Shown piece after piece: positions 34,442-45,779 of a stretch of 64,000 nt of DNA. Position numbers and translations under genes: made by a program. The stretch is from Altererythrobacter sp. KTW20L (GTDB taxonomy: Bacteria > Pseudomonadota > Alphaproteobacteria > Sphingomonadales > Sphingomonadaceae), in the NCBI RefSeq assembly GCF_023501975.1, contig NZ_JAMFLH010000002.1, forward strand, positions 1 to 64,000, read 5' to 3'. The notes beneath the pieces were generated by a model. The model was given only the letters and a program-made list of their open reading frames with translations, searched no databases and was not told the DNA's origin. Positions within the stretch are counted from its first letter, which is position 1. Every line of letters begins with the position of its first letter.

Positions 34442-35254
34442 ATGCGCCTGTTCCTTGCCGCACTGCTGGCCGCCACTGCACTGGCCGGATGCAACCAGGC
34501 CGAAACGCCTGCCGCCGAACCGCAAGCCACCTATTCCGCCAGCGCCTACAGCGCCGCGATAAACGACATCGCCCGTCCCGAAGCAGACCGCGCGGCCGAT
34601 GCCACCCGCCTGCCCGGCGACCTCCTCGCCTTCGCCCAGATCGACGAGGGCGACGTGGTGGGCGATTACATCATGGGCGGCGGCTATGTGACGCGGCTGC
34701 TCGCCATGGCAGTGGGATCCAGCGGCAGGGTCTATGCGGTCCAGCCCGACGAATTCATCGCCTTCCGCGCCGAATATGGCACCGAACAGGCCGATGCCGT
34801 GGCCCCCTATGCCGACAATGACGGCAATCCGGTGCGGGTCTTCCCGCTCAACGGATCGATCACCGCCCCGCCCTTTCCCGAACCGCTCGACACGATCATC
34901 ACGGTGATGAACCTGCACGATCTCTATCTGGGCGCGATGCCGGAAGGCACGGCCGACAGCGCCATCGCCGCGCTTTATGCCGCGCTCAAACCGGGCGGTT
35001 CGCTGTTGGTGGTCGATCACCGCGCCGCGCCGGGCAGCGGGGCCGGGGCGGCGGACACCCTGCACCGGATGGACGAGGAACTGGCGCTTGCCGCGCTGAC
35101 CGCCGCCGGCTTCGTGCTGGAGGAGGAAAGCGAGCTCTACGCCCGTCCCTCAGACCCGCGCACCGCCAACGTGTTCGACGAAGCGATTCGCGGGCAAACC
35201 GACCAGTTCATGTGGCGCCTGCGCAAACCGGCAGATGTCGTTGCAGGCGGATAG
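34442..35254 (+). CDS. Exported lipoprotein with methyltransferase-like fold (COG4798-type)
   Basis: The 270-aa protein has a clean lipoprotein signal (MRLFLAALLAATALAGC, Cys17). The mature part has a Rossmann methyltransferase pattern: VVGDYIMGGGYVTRLLAMAVGSSGRVYAVQ in motif I position (degenerate glycine loop), ITVMNLHDLY, and LKPGGSLLVVDHRA. This matches 'predicted methyltransferase' lipoproteins of Gram-negatives. SAM is not known in the periplasm, so activity there is doubtful; it may be a repurposed fold. Ribosome-binding site GGGGAG lies 8 bp before the ATG. It is divergent from the DUF305 gene. Confidence 0.8.
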   Translation: MRLFLAALLAATALAGCNQAETPAAEPQATYSASAYSAAINDIARPEADRAADATRLPGDLLAFAQIDEGDVVGDYIMGGGYVTRLLAMAVGSSGRVYAVQPDEFIAFRAEYGTEQADAVAPYADNDGNPVRVFPLNGSITAPPFPEPLDTIITVMNLHDLYLGAMPEGTADSAIAALYAALKPGGSLLVVDHRAAPGSGAGAADTLHRMDEELALAALTAAGFVLEEESELYARPSDPRTANVFDEAIRGQTDQFMWRLRKPADVVAGG

Positions 35255-35390
35255 GTGCGGGAAATGGCCGATTCCTAGGTAAATTTCCTCAGGTGAGCGC
35301 CCTGACGAGTCCGTTCATCGCGCAAGCAATTGCCAGCGGACGGCGTCTTGTTAAGTTTTCCACAAGCATAATCCAGATAGCAGGGGGGTC

Positions 35391-36422
35391 ATGAAAACCC
35401 GAATCGTCACAAGGCTCATTGCCGCAGTCGCAGCCCTCGCGCTGGTCCCTGCCACGCCTGTCATGGCGAACGACGATCTGGGACTCGAAACCGCGTTCGA
35501 CAGTTATTTCGGCACCGAAGTCCGCGCGCCGGTCAATTACAACCCGACCTATTCCACCCCGCTTGAACAACTGGTGGCGCAGGTGGCCGACGGCCGCCAA
35601 GGCCGCATCGGCGTAGCCGCGATCGACCTGTCCACCGGGGAGTCGGTCTCGATCCTGGGCGACCAGGCCTTTCCCATGGCCAGCACCAGCAAGATCGCCA
35701 TTGCCGCCACCTACCTCGAAATGGTGGACCAGGGCCGCGCCAGCCTGACCAGCGAATATCCGCTGTTGATGCCGCTCCGCTCCGCACGCTTTTCCTCGCC
35801 CGCTGCCCCGGTGCGTGAAGGCGAATACATGACCGCGGCGGAACTGATCGACATCATGATTACCCGCAGCTCCAACCCGGCGACCGATGCCATGCTGGCC
35901 GCTGTCGGCGGGGTCTCGGCGGTCAATGACTGGGCCCGGCGCGCCGGGATCAGCAATTTCAACCTCACCCGCGACATTGCCACCCTGGTGCGCGACGATG
36001 GCGAGTTCGATCCGGCGGTGCACGTGGACCTGCGCGACAGCTCCACCCCGCGCGCCATGGTCGAACTCCTCGCCGGAATCTACCAGGGCCGCTGGCTGTC
36101 GCCCGCCAGCCGTTCGCTGATGATCTCGACGATGGAGCGGACCCGTACCGGTGCCCGCCGCATTCGCGGGCTGATGCCGGGCGACGTGACCGTGGCGCAC
36201 AAGACCGGGTCGCTTAACAATACCTCCAGCGATATCGGCATCATCACTGCGCCTGATGGGAGGTCAATCGCCGTGGCGATCTATGTCACCGGCCAGGGCA
36301 CCCGCGCCAACCGCGAAGCGCGCATCGCGTCGATCGCCCGGGCAATCTACGATGGCTATACTGCGCGGGCGAACGATGGCCGGGTCTATGCCAGCGCGGA
36401 GTATCCCGTCGCCGGATCCTGA
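35391..36422 (+). CDS. Class A beta-lactamase-like serine hydrolase, exported
   Basis: The 343-aa protein has a signal peptide (AAVAALALVPATPVMA). Active-site elements are STSK (Ser98, Lys101), SSN near residues 159-161 in the SDN position, and HKTG near residue 271. These are the three motifs of class A beta-lactamases and related PBP-like peptidases. An Ala/Glu residue equivalent to Glu166 is not evident, so it may be a DD-peptidase-like or non-lactamase enzyme rather than a resistance determinant. A spacer after the signal (about 40 residues) is unusual for lactamases. Confidence 0.85.
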   Translation: MKTRIVTRLIAAVAALALVPATPVMANDDLGLETAFDSYFGTEVRAPVNYNPTYSTPLEQLVAQVADGRQGRIGVAAIDLSTGESVSILGDQAFPMASTSKIAIAATYLEMVDQGRASLTSEYPLLMPLRSARFSSPAAPVREGEYMTAAELIDIMITRSSNPATDAMLAAVGGVSAVNDWARRAGISNFNLTRDIATLVRDDGEFDPAVHVDLRDSSTPRAMVELLAGIYQGRWLSPASRSLMISTMERTRTGARRIRGLMPGDVTVAHKTGSLNNTSSDIGIITAPDGRSIAVAIYVTGQGTRANREARIASIARAIYDGYTARANDGRVYASAEYPVAGS

Positions 36423-36472
36423 TTTGCTGCTGAACCTGGCGATCCGTCGCCACGTGAAGTGCAGGCAAAAGA

Positions 36473-36502
36473 AAAGGGCGCGGCCGGATGGCCACGCCCT
36501 TT
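36473..36502. terminator. Bidirectional terminator
   Basis: Stem AAAGGGCGCGGCC / GGCCACGCCCTTT with one mismatch and a 4-nt loop; A-rich before and T-rich after. It separates two convergent genes. Confidence 0.8.
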
Positions 36503-36524
36503 CTTGTTGCGAAAAGCGCGAAGC

Positions 36525-36779
36525 TTATTCGGCAGCAGCTTCGACTTCGTCGGCAGCGGCTTCGAGGTCTTCGATCGCACCGTCAACCGAAGCTTCGGCA
36601 TCGGCCACAGCGGCGTCAACGCCATCAACGGCGGTGTCCATGGCGGCATCGGCATTGGCTTCGGCATCGGCCATCGCGCCTTCGGCGGCGGCGTCAGCGG
36701 ATTCTTCGGTGCCTTCCGAGCAGGCAACCAGGGTCAGAGCGGCGCCAGCAGCGGCAGCGGCGAGAATGATCTTGCGCAT
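36525..36779 (-). CDS. Small Ala/Asp/Glu-rich lipoprotein
   Basis: The 84-aa protein has a lipoprotein signal with lipobox LVAC (Cys20). The mature 64 residues are an acidic alanine-rich helix with heptad-like periodicity (DAAMDTAVDGVDAAVADAEASVDGAIEDLE), suggesting a coiled-coil or surface-bound helix. Ribosome-binding site GGAAT precedes the ATG. Proteins of this composition are common and mostly unannotated. It shares the bidirectional terminator with the serine hydrolase gene. Confidence 0.75.
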   Translation of the reverse strand: MRKIILAAAAAGAALTLVACSEGTEESADAAAEGAMADAEANADAAMDTAVDGVDAAVADAEASVDGAIEDLEAAADEVEAAAE

Positions 36780-37004
36780 GAAACAATTCCTTACACATCA
36801 AAGTGATGGACCTTGGCGATGTGCCGCGGGCCAAAGCTGGCCTTCAGGGCCTGCTTGCCGCCTAATTACTGCCACAATTGAAGCCGCGCAAGCGAAATAT
36901 GGCGAGAATGCGGCGAGCTGAAGCACAGTCCCGGGCACAACTGCCCCAATTCTGCCCGCACATCGCCGATGACCGCGCTGCGCAACACTGCTAGCACGCC
37001 CCAT

Positions 37005-39860
37005 ATGAGCGAAAAGCAGCATCTCTACCTGGTCGATGGATCATCCTACATCTTTCGCGCCTATCACCGCCTCCCGCCGCTGACCAATCCGGAAGGCACG
37101 CCGGTAGGCGCGGTCTATGGCTATACGACCATGCTGTGGAAGCTGGCGACCGATCTCGACAAGGCCGAAGGGCCAACGCACCTGGCGGTCATCCTCGACA
37201 AGGCGAGCCATTCGTTCCGCAATGATATCTACGACCAGTACAAGGCCAACCGCCCACCCCCGCCCGAAGACCTGGTGCCGCAGTTCCCGCTGATCCGCGA
37301 TGCCACCCGCGCCTTTTCGCTGCCCTGCATCGAGGAAGAGGGGCTGGAAGCGGACGACCTGATCGCCTCCTATGCCCGCGCCGCCACCCGCAAGGGCTGG
37401 GACGTGACAATTGTGTCCAGCGACAAGGACCTGATGCAGCTGGTCGGCAAATGTGCCGAGCCGGATGACGGAGTCGAAGGCGGCTGCATCGACATGCTCG
37501 ACACGATGAAAAACCAGCGGATCGACATTCCCGAAGTGGTCGAGAAGTTCGGCGTGGGGCCGGAGCTGGTGGGCGACGTGCTGGCGCTGATGGGCGATTC
37601 GGTGGACAATGTGCCCGGCATCTTCGGCATCGGCCCCAAGACCGCCACCAAGCTGATTCAGGACCACGGGAGCCTGACAGCCGCTCTCGATGCCGCGCAA
37701 GCCATGAAGCCATCGAAGCTGCGCGAACGGCTGATCGAGCACCGCGCCGATGCAGAGATGAGCCGTATCCTCGTGCAGCTGAAGGAAGACGCGCCCCTTC
37801 CCCAGCCATTGGACGAATTCAAGCTGGACGGCGTGCCGCCCGAACCGCTGGCTGCGTTCCTTTCCCGCCACGGTTTCACCAGCCTGTTGAAGCGGCTCGA
37901 TGCTGGCGCGGGCAGCCCGTCGCGAACGACCGACCTCAATCCGGCCAGGCAGGATTTGGCAGGTGCGCCGGTCTCGCCCGCGGGCAACCGCCAACCGATG
38001 CCCGAATGGCCGGCCATCGACCTTTCCGCCTATGAATGCGTGCAGACGATGGAGCGGCTGGAACACTGGATCGCGCGGGCCTTTGCCGCGCGTGTGGTTG
38101 CGGTCGATACGGAAACCAGCGCGCTCGATGCCATGTCCGCCCGGCTGGTGGGCATCAGCATGGCACTGGGGCCGAACGATGCCTGCTATATTCCGCTGGG
38201 CCACGGCGGGACCGACATGTTCGCCGAAAAGCCGGAACAGGTGCCGCTGGACCAGGCGATTGCCGCGCTCAAGCCCTTGCTGGAAAGCGATGCGGTGCTG
38301 AAGGTCGGGCAGAACATCAAGTATGACTTGAACGTGCTCGCCCGCCACGGGATCGCGGTGGCGCCGATAGACGATACGATGCTGCTCAGCTTCGATCTCG
38401 ATGCAGGGCGCTCGGAAGATGGCATTGGCGGCGGCCATGGCATGGACGAGCTGGCGCAGCGCCACCTCGGCCACACCTGCATCGCCTTCAAGGACCTGTG
38501 CGGTACGGGCCAGAAACAGATCTCCTTCGCCGAAGTGCCGCTGGAAAAGGCCACGCCCTATGCGGCGGAGGATGCCGAGGTGACCTGGCGACTGTACAAG
38601 CTGCTCAAACCGCGCCTCGCACTGGAAGGGTCGACGCGGGTTTACGAGCGGGTCGACCGCCCGCTGATCCCGGTGGTTGCCCGCATGGAGCGCGAAGGCA
38701 TCAAAGTTGATCGCGCGGCACTGGCCCGCCTGTCCGAACAGTTCGCCACGCGCATTGCCGGGGTAGAGGGCGAAATCCACGAAATCGCGGGCGAACCTTT
38801 CACCATCGGCAGCCCCAAGCAGCTGGGCGACGTGCTGTTCGACAAGCTTGGCTACAAGGGCGGGCGCAAGGGCAAGAGCGGGCAGTATTCGACCGACCAG
38901 ACGATCCTCGAAGGGCTCGCTGCGCAGGGTGCCCCTATCGCCGACAAGGTGCTGGAATACCGCCAGCTGTCGAAGCTGAAGAGCACCTATACCGATGCGC
39001 TGCAGGCGGCGATCAACCCCGCCACGGGCCGCGTCCACACCTCCTATTCCCTCTGCGGGGCGCAGACCGGGCGGCTGTCCTCCACCGATCCCAACCTGCA
39101 GAACATCCCCATCCGCACCGAAATCGGGCGCGAAATCCGCAAGGCCTTCGTGGCCGAGGAAGGATGCGTGCTGCTGGCGGCCGACTATTCGCAGATCGAA
39201 CTCAGGCTGGCGGCCCACATGGCCGATGTCGATACATTGAAAGAAGCCTTTGCCGCCGGCGAGGACATCCACGCCCGCACCGCGCGCGAAATGTATGGCG
39301 ATGTCACCCGCGATACGCGTGCGGCGGCCAAGACCATCAACTTCGCCATCCTCTACGGCATCTCGCGCTGGGGGCTGGCCGGGCGGCTGGGGGTCGAGGC
39401 GGACGAGGCCCAGGCCATGATCGACCGCTATTTCCAGCGCTTTCCCGGCATCCAGCGCTATATCGTCAGCACGCTGGAGCAGGTGCGCGAGCAGGGCTAT
39501 TCGCAGACGCTGTTCGGCCGCAAGACCTGGTTCCCGCGCATCAAGAGCGCCAACCAGGCCGAACGGCAGGGTAGCGAACGCGCCGCGATCAATGCGCCGA
39601 TCCAGGGCACCAGCGCCGACATCATCAAGCGTGCCATGGCCCGGATGTTGCCTGCCCTCGCCGATGCCGGCCTGCCGCAGGTGCGCATGCTGCTGCAGGT
39701 GCACGATGAACTGGTGTTCGAATGCCCGGCGGGCGATGTTGCTGCCGCCAGCCCGGTCATCCAGCGGGTCATGGCCGACGCCGCCTTGCCTGCGGTAAAG
39801 CTGGACGTGCCGCTGGGGGTAGAGATCGGCCACGGAACAAGCTGGGACGACGCGCACTGA
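37005..39860 (+). CDS. polA: DNA polymerase I
   Basis: The 951-aa repair and Okazaki-fragment polymerase. The 5' nuclease domain begins YLVDGSSYIFRAYH. The 3'-5' exonuclease retains DTET near residue 367, so proofreading is probably active. The polymerase domain has motif A DYSQIELRLAAH near 725 and motif C HDELVFE near 899. I chose ATG 37005 at MSEKQHLYLVDG; an upstream ATG at 36969 adds 12 residues. Its stop overlaps the mscS-family start (TGATG). Confidence 0.98.
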   Translation: MSEKQHLYLVDGSSYIFRAYHRLPPLTNPEGTPVGAVYGYTTMLWKLATDLDKAEGPTHLAVILDKASHSFRNDIYDQYKANRPPPPEDLVPQFPLIRDATRAFSLPCIEEEGLEADDLIASYARAATRKGWDVTIVSSDKDLMQLVGKCAEPDDGVEGGCIDMLDTMKNQRIDIPEVVEKFGVGPELVGDVLALMGDSVDNVPGIFGIGPKTATKLIQDHGSLTAALDAAQAMKPSKLRERLIEHRADAEMSRILVQLKEDAPLPQPLDEFKLDGVPPEPLAAFLSRHGFTSLLKRLDAGAGSPSRTTDLNPARQDLAGAPVSPAGNRQPMPEWPAIDLSAYECVQTMERLEHWIARAFAARVVAVDTETSALDAMSARLVGISMALGPNDACYIPLGHGGTDMFAEKPEQVPLDQAIAALKPLLESDAVLKVGQNIKYDLNVLARHGIAVAPIDDTMLLSFDLDAGRSEDGIGGGHGMDELAQRHLGHTCIAFKDLCGTGQKQISFAEVPLEKATPYAAEDAEVTWRLYKLLKPRLALEGSTRVYERVDRPLIPVVARMEREGIKVDRAALARLSEQFATRIAGVEGEIHEIAGEPFTIGSPKQLGDVLFDKLGYKGGRKGKSGQYSTDQTILEGLAAQGAPIADKVLEYRQLSKLKSTYTDALQAAINPATGRVHTSYSLCGAQTGRLSSTDPNLQNIPIRTEIGREIRKAFVAEEGCVLLAADYSQIELRLAAHMADVDTLKEAFAAGEDIHARTAREMYGDVTRDTRAAAKTINFAILYGISRWGLAGRLGVEADEAQAMIDRYFQRFPGIQRYIVSTLEQVREQGYSQTLFGRKTWFPRIKSANQAERQGSERAAINAPIQGTSADIIKRAMARMLPALADAGLPQVRMLLQVHDELVFECPAGDVAAASPVIQRVMADAALPAVKLDVPLGVEIGHGTSWDDAH

Positions 39861-40972
39861 TGCCAGAGCCAATGCAAAACCTGATCGACCGCCTGCCCGC
39901 GTGGTTCCCCGATGTGGCCTTTGCCCTGCTGCTGGTCGGCTTGGGCGTGTTCGCGGCGCTGCTGGTCCACCGCATTGCCTTCAGAATCCTCGACCGGATC
40001 ACCGGCGAGAGCGAGACCAGTTCGGACGGCATCGTCGTCGCCCATATCCGCCGCCCCGCCCGCTGGGCGCTGGTGGCGCTGGGCATAGTGCTGGCCGCGC
40101 GCGAGACTGCGCTGGTGGACGATGCCTGGCACAAGGTCGCGGGCTTCGTGATGCCTGCGCTGGTCGGCTGGATGGCGCTGTCGATCATGAAGGCGCTGGT
40201 CGAGGCGGCCGTCCTCAAGGCCGATATCACCGTGTCCAACAACCTCGAGGCACGACGCAAGCGCACCCGGCTGGCGATTTTCAGCCGCATCGGCGCCTTC
40301 CTCATCATCTTCGTGACCGTCGGCCTGATGCTGCTGTCGATCCCCGGCGTGCGCGATGTGGGCGTGACCTTGATGGCTTCGGCGGGCCTTGCCGGCCTGG
40401 CAGTTGGCGCGGCGGCGCAACCGGCGCTCAAGTCCCTCATATCGGGCCTGCAGATGGCGCTGACCGAACCGATCCGCATCGACGACGTGGTTATCGTCGA
40501 TGGCCAGTGGGGTCGCATCGAGGATATCCGCACGACCTATGTCGTGGTGAAGATCTGGGACGAGCGGCGGCTGATCGTGCCGTCCAATTTCTTCCTCGAA
40601 CAGACATTCCAGAACTGGACCCGCCACGGCGCCGAACTGCTCGGCACGGTGTTCCTGCACCTCGATCCGCTGGCCGAGATTGCCCCCCTGCGGGCTGCTT
40701 TCGAGGACATGGTGGAGAACCATCCGCTGTGGGACGGGCGCGCCAAGGCCATGCAGGTGACCGAAACCGGCCCCAGCTCGATCGAGGTGCGCCTGCTGAT
40801 GAGCGCGGCCAATTCGGCCAATGCCTTCGACCTGCGCTGCGCGGTGCGCGAAGGCATGCTCGAATGGATCCGCGTCAACCAGCCGCGCGCCATCGCCCGC
40901 CAGCGGGTGGATGCGCCCGATGCAGCGGGGCTCGAGATGGATGCCGCCCCGCCGATCGAACCGGCGGGGTGA
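39860..40972 (+). CDS. Mechanosensitive ion channel (MscS family)
   Basis: The 370-aa protein has about four N-terminal spans, the last being the pore-lining TM3 (GVTLMASAGLAGLAVGAAAQPALKSLISGLQMALTEP), followed by the beta domain (IRIDDVVIVDGQWGRIEDIR, IVPSNFFLEQTFQNWT) and a C-terminal alpha/beta domain. This is the compact MscS/YnaI-like form. It opens on membrane tension during osmotic downshock. ATG at 39860 overlaps the polA stop, indicating cotranscription. Confidence 0.93.
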   Translation: MPEPMQNLIDRLPAWFPDVAFALLLVGLGVFAALLVHRIAFRILDRITGESETSSDGIVVAHIRRPARWALVALGIVLAARETALVDDAWHKVAGFVMPALVGWMALSIMKALVEAAVLKADITVSNNLEARRKRTRLAIFSRIGAFLIIFVTVGLMLLSIPGVRDVGVTLMASAGLAGLAVGAAAQPALKSLISGLQMALTEPIRIDDVVIVDGQWGRIEDIRTTYVVVKIWDERRLIVPSNFFLEQTFQNWTRHGAELLGTVFLHLDPLAEIAPLRAAFEDMVENHPLWDGRAKAMQVTETGPSSIEVRLLMSAANSANAFDLRCAVREGMLEWIRVNQPRAIARQRVDAPDAAGLEMDAAPPIEPAG

Positions 40973-41011
40973 AGATGATGCCACCGCTTCAAGCCCAGTA
41001 GCAAACCTCCG

Positions 41012-41115
41012 TTCGCCTCGAGCGAAGTCGAGAGGCCGGGCGCGGTGTCTCGACTTCGGAGCCTTCAGCTCCGAAGTTTATCCTGAGCGAAGTCGATGGG
41101 CTCGACACGAACGGG
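41012..41115. repeat. Dispersed intergenic hairpin repeat (GCGAAGTCGA type)
   Basis: The stretch holds CTCGAGCGAAGTCGAGAGG, then TCTCGACTTCG, then the perfect hairpin CTTCGGAGC-CTTCA-GCTCCGAAG (41054-41076), then CCTGAGCGAAGTCGATGGG. GAGCGAAGTCGA recurs within it. This fits short intergenic repeats abundant in Sphingomonadales genomes; copy number cannot be checked here. It fills the space between convergent genes. Confidence 0.7.
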
Positions 41116-41136
41116 ATCAGCCAACGAGTTTGCCTC

Positions 41137-43440
<2,304 letters not shown>

Positions 43441-43536
43441 CCAAAGCTGTCCTGTCCTGCTAACTTGTCAGCAGAAGCTAGGAAGCGGCAGGACTGAATG
43501 CAAACCGCCATTGCGGTCGCCGGCCAGCGGCGGGGC

Positions 43537-43637
43537 AAAAAGAGAGGCCCGGTTGTTGCCAACCGGGCCTTGGAAAGTTTTGGGAGAGGATGCCTGAAAG
43601 GCCCGATCTTTATGCGCAAATCGCATTCTTCTCGCAA
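43537..43637 (-). ncRNA. Candidate small RNA or attenuated leader upstream of cdc48
   Basis: On the minus strand, TTGCAA (43673-43668), an 18-bp gap and CATATT (43649-43644) form a promoter-like pair. About 100 nt on is a strong terminator: stem AGGCCCGGTT / AACCGGGCCT (43545-43554, 43561-43570), then CTCTTTTT. No ORF fits between. It may be an independent small RNA or a premature-termination leader of the cdc48 gene 97 bp further on. Confidence 0.45.
43545..43570 (-). terminator. Rho-independent terminator upstream of cdc48
   Basis: Perfect 10-bp stem with a 6-nt loop; the T-tract is only on the minus strand (plus-strand AAAAA at 43537-43541). It has no coding gene immediately upstream on that strand. 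Confidence 0.75.
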
Positions 43638-43862
43638 GTGCGAAATATGCAACGTCAGTTGATATTTTTGCAATCCAATGTAAATGCCCGTGTTTTAAGG
43701 TATTATGTTCCAACCGGGGGTCAGAATAGTTACATCCGCCCCCGGATTGGGCGGCGCGAACCCTGGAAATGGTGCAGCGCAACATATCGGGAGCGGGGTG
43801 ACAAACCCCGGTCGACCGCCTATTCCCGCATGAACAATATCCCAGCGAAAGACCGGCCGCTT
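43571..43862. other. AT-rich divergent intergenic region
   Basis: The whole 43441-43862 gap between cdc48 and the CoA-transferase operon is more AT-rich than its surroundings, particularly 43620-43700. Apart from the candidate small RNA I see only promoter-like sequence and no plausible gene. An in-frame upward extension of the CoA-transferase gene to 43590 lacks coding character. Confidence 0.5.
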
Positions 43863-44582
43863 ATGAAGAAGCTTTATCCCGATGCAGTCAGCGCGCTCGA
43901 TGGCCTGCTGTCCGACGGGATGACCATCGCCAGCGGCGGGTTCGGCCTTTGCGGTATTCCCGAACGGCTGCTCACCGCAATCCGCGATTCCGGGGTGAAG
44001 AACCTGACCTTTGCCAGCAACAATGCCGGGGTTGATGGTGAAGGCATCGGCATGCTGCTGCGCACGCGGCAGGTGGCGAAGATGATCTCCTCCTATGTGG
44101 GCGAGAACAAGGAGTTCGAGCGGCAGTATCTGGCAGGCGAGCTGGAAGTGGAGTTCTGCCCGCAGGGCACCCTGGCCGAACGCATGCGCGCCGGCGGCGC
44201 GGGTATTCCGGGGTTCTACACCAAGACCGGCGTCGGCACCCAGGTAGCCGAGGGCAAAGAGGTGAAGGTGTTCGATGGAGAGGACTATATCCTCGAACGC
44301 GGGATCTTTGCCGACCTTGCCATCGTCAAGGCATGGAAGGCGGATGAGACCGGCAACTGCGTGTTCCGCAAGACCGCGCGCAATTTCAACCTGCCCGCCG
44401 CCACCTGCGGCAAGACCTGCGTGGTCGAGGTGGAGGAAATTGTGCCCGCTGGATCGCTCGACCCCGACTGCATCCACCTGCCCGGCGTCTATGTGCAGCG
44501 GATGATCGTCGGCGCGCCCTATGACAAGAAGATCGAGTTCGTGACGACGCGGGCCAGAGAGGCGGAGAAGGAGCAGGCCTGA
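43863..44582 (+). CDS. scoA: 3-oxoacid CoA-transferase subunit A
   Basis: The 239-aa alpha subunit of a succinyl-CoA:3-ketoacid (acetoacetate) CoA-transferase. Family blocks are [13 protein letters not shown] (CoA-binding glycine region), [37 protein letters not shown] and RKTARNFN. I start at ATG 43863 ([16 protein letters not shown]), the usual N terminus. Its stop overlaps the next start (TGATG), so it is coupled to the intervening lipoprotein gene rather than directly to subunit B. Confidence 0.95.
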   Translation: MKKLYPDAVSALDGLLSDGMTIASGGFGLCGIPERLLTAIRDSGVKNLTFASNNAGVDGEGIGMLLRTRQVAKMISSYVGENKEFERQYLAGELEVEFCPQGTLAERMRAGGAGIPGFYTKTGVGTQVAEGKEVKVFDGEDYILERGIFADLAIVKAWKADETGNCVFRKTARNFNLPAATCGKTCVVEVEEIVPAGSLDPDCIHLPGVYVQRMIVGAPYDKKIEFVTTRAREAEKEQA

Positions 44583-45763
44583 TGCTTGAAGGGGGACACC
44601 GGGGGCTTCGGCTGGTAGCAGCGCTGCTGGCAGCCAGCGCGCTGCAGGCCTGTGCCAACAACCCGCTGGCCATGATCGACGGGCCGTTCATTCCCGCCTT
44701 GGAGCGCGCCGCCGCAGCGGCAGCAGCGGCGGCCGAGCAGCAGGCAAGCGCGGCACCTGAAGCTGCACCGGTGATCGCGGCCGCTGAACCGGTGCAGGTC
44801 GCTGCCCCCGCGCCCCGGCCTGTTGCCCCCGCTCCGATCGAGCGTCCCTTGGCCGAACAGGTCCCGCCCGAGGATCTTGCCTATCCCGACCAGGCTTTCG
44901 TCGGCCCGGTTCTGACCGCGCCAGAGATGGCTGCGCTGACGGCGAGCACCGATGCTGCACCCGCCGGGGACCTGCCCGATGCCGTCGATGCGGACTTCCT
45001 GCCTCCCCAGCACGAACCCCTGCCCGCGCCACCTGTGCGGACAGTCGCCGCAGCGCCCTCCGCCAGTGGCCTGGTCGGCCCTGCCTCCGGCCCCGCCGAG
45101 CCGCCGGTGGAACTCGCCACCCGCCTGCCTTCCGCCTTCGACTTCGCCCCCGAACCGCCGCCCCGCGTGAGTGCTCCGCGCCCTGATGGCGCAGCCGCAC
45201 CCATGGCTTCCGGCTTTGCCGCGTTCCACAATTTCGCCGTCGCCCGCCTCGCCGCGCCCGCGCCGCGCGGTGGCCGGGAATCGATGCTGCTGGCCGATCC
45301 GCCCAGCCTCGACCCGGCGCTGGTGACCTGCGCCAACCGCCCGCCCGCCGTGCTGCTCGACCTTGACCCCGCCAATGCCCTGGCCCCGCTGGTCGAGGGC
45401 GGCGCCACGCCGAACAGCATCGAACTGGGATCCTACCTTGCCGACCTGCGGCAGCGCGGGGTGACGGTGTACTGGATTACCGGCCACGGCCCCGATGCGG
45501 CCAGCGCAATCCGCCGCAGGCTGGTGGCCAGCGGCCTCGATTCCACCGGTCGCGACCCGCTGATCGTCACGCGGTTTGCCGGCGAGAGCAAGCAGGCCCG
45601 CCGACGGGCCCTGGGCGAAACCCACTGCCTTCTGGCCATCGCGGGCGACCAGCGCGCCGATTTCGACGAGCTGTACGATTTCCTGCTCGACCCAGCAGCA
45701 GCAGCCCAGCTGGAACGGCATGTCGACAACGGCTGGTTCCTCACCCCTCCCCCGCTCGATTGA
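44582..45763 (+). CDS. Lipoprotein with Ala/Pro-rich region and HAD-like domain
   Basis: The 393-aa protein has a lipoprotein signal ([14 protein letters not shown], Cys24), an Ala/Pro-rich disordered region of about 200 residues, and a C-terminal domain (about 245-385). That domain follows a HAD pattern: LLDLDPANA in the DxD position, YWITGHG (motif II threonine), ESKQARRR (motif III lysine) and [10 protein letters not shown] (motif IV). It resembles class B/C acid-phosphatase-like HAD lipoproteins, though motif I lacks the usual DxDxT. It sits between CoA-transferase subunits A and B with an overlapping start, which is unusual. Confidence 0.8.
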   Translation: MLEGGHRGLRLVAALLAASALQACANNPLAMIDGPFIPALERAAAAAAAAAEQQASAAPEAAPVIAAAEPVQVAAPAPRPVAPAPIERPLAEQVPPEDLAYPDQAFVGPVLTAPEMAALTASTDAAPAGDLPDAVDADFLPPQHEPLPAPPVRTVAAAPSASGLVGPASGPAEPPVELATRLPSAFDFAPEPPPRVSAPRPDGAAAPMASGFAAFHNFAVARLAAPAPRGGRESMLLADPPSLDPALVTCANRPPAVLLDLDPANALAPLVEGGATPNSIELGSYLADLRQRGVTVYWITGHGPDAASAIRRRLVASGLDSTGRDPLIVTRFAGESKQARRRALGETHCLLAIAGDQRADFDELYDFLLDPAAAAQLERHVDNGWFLTPPPLD

Positions 45764-45779
45764 AGGAGCAACCATTTCG

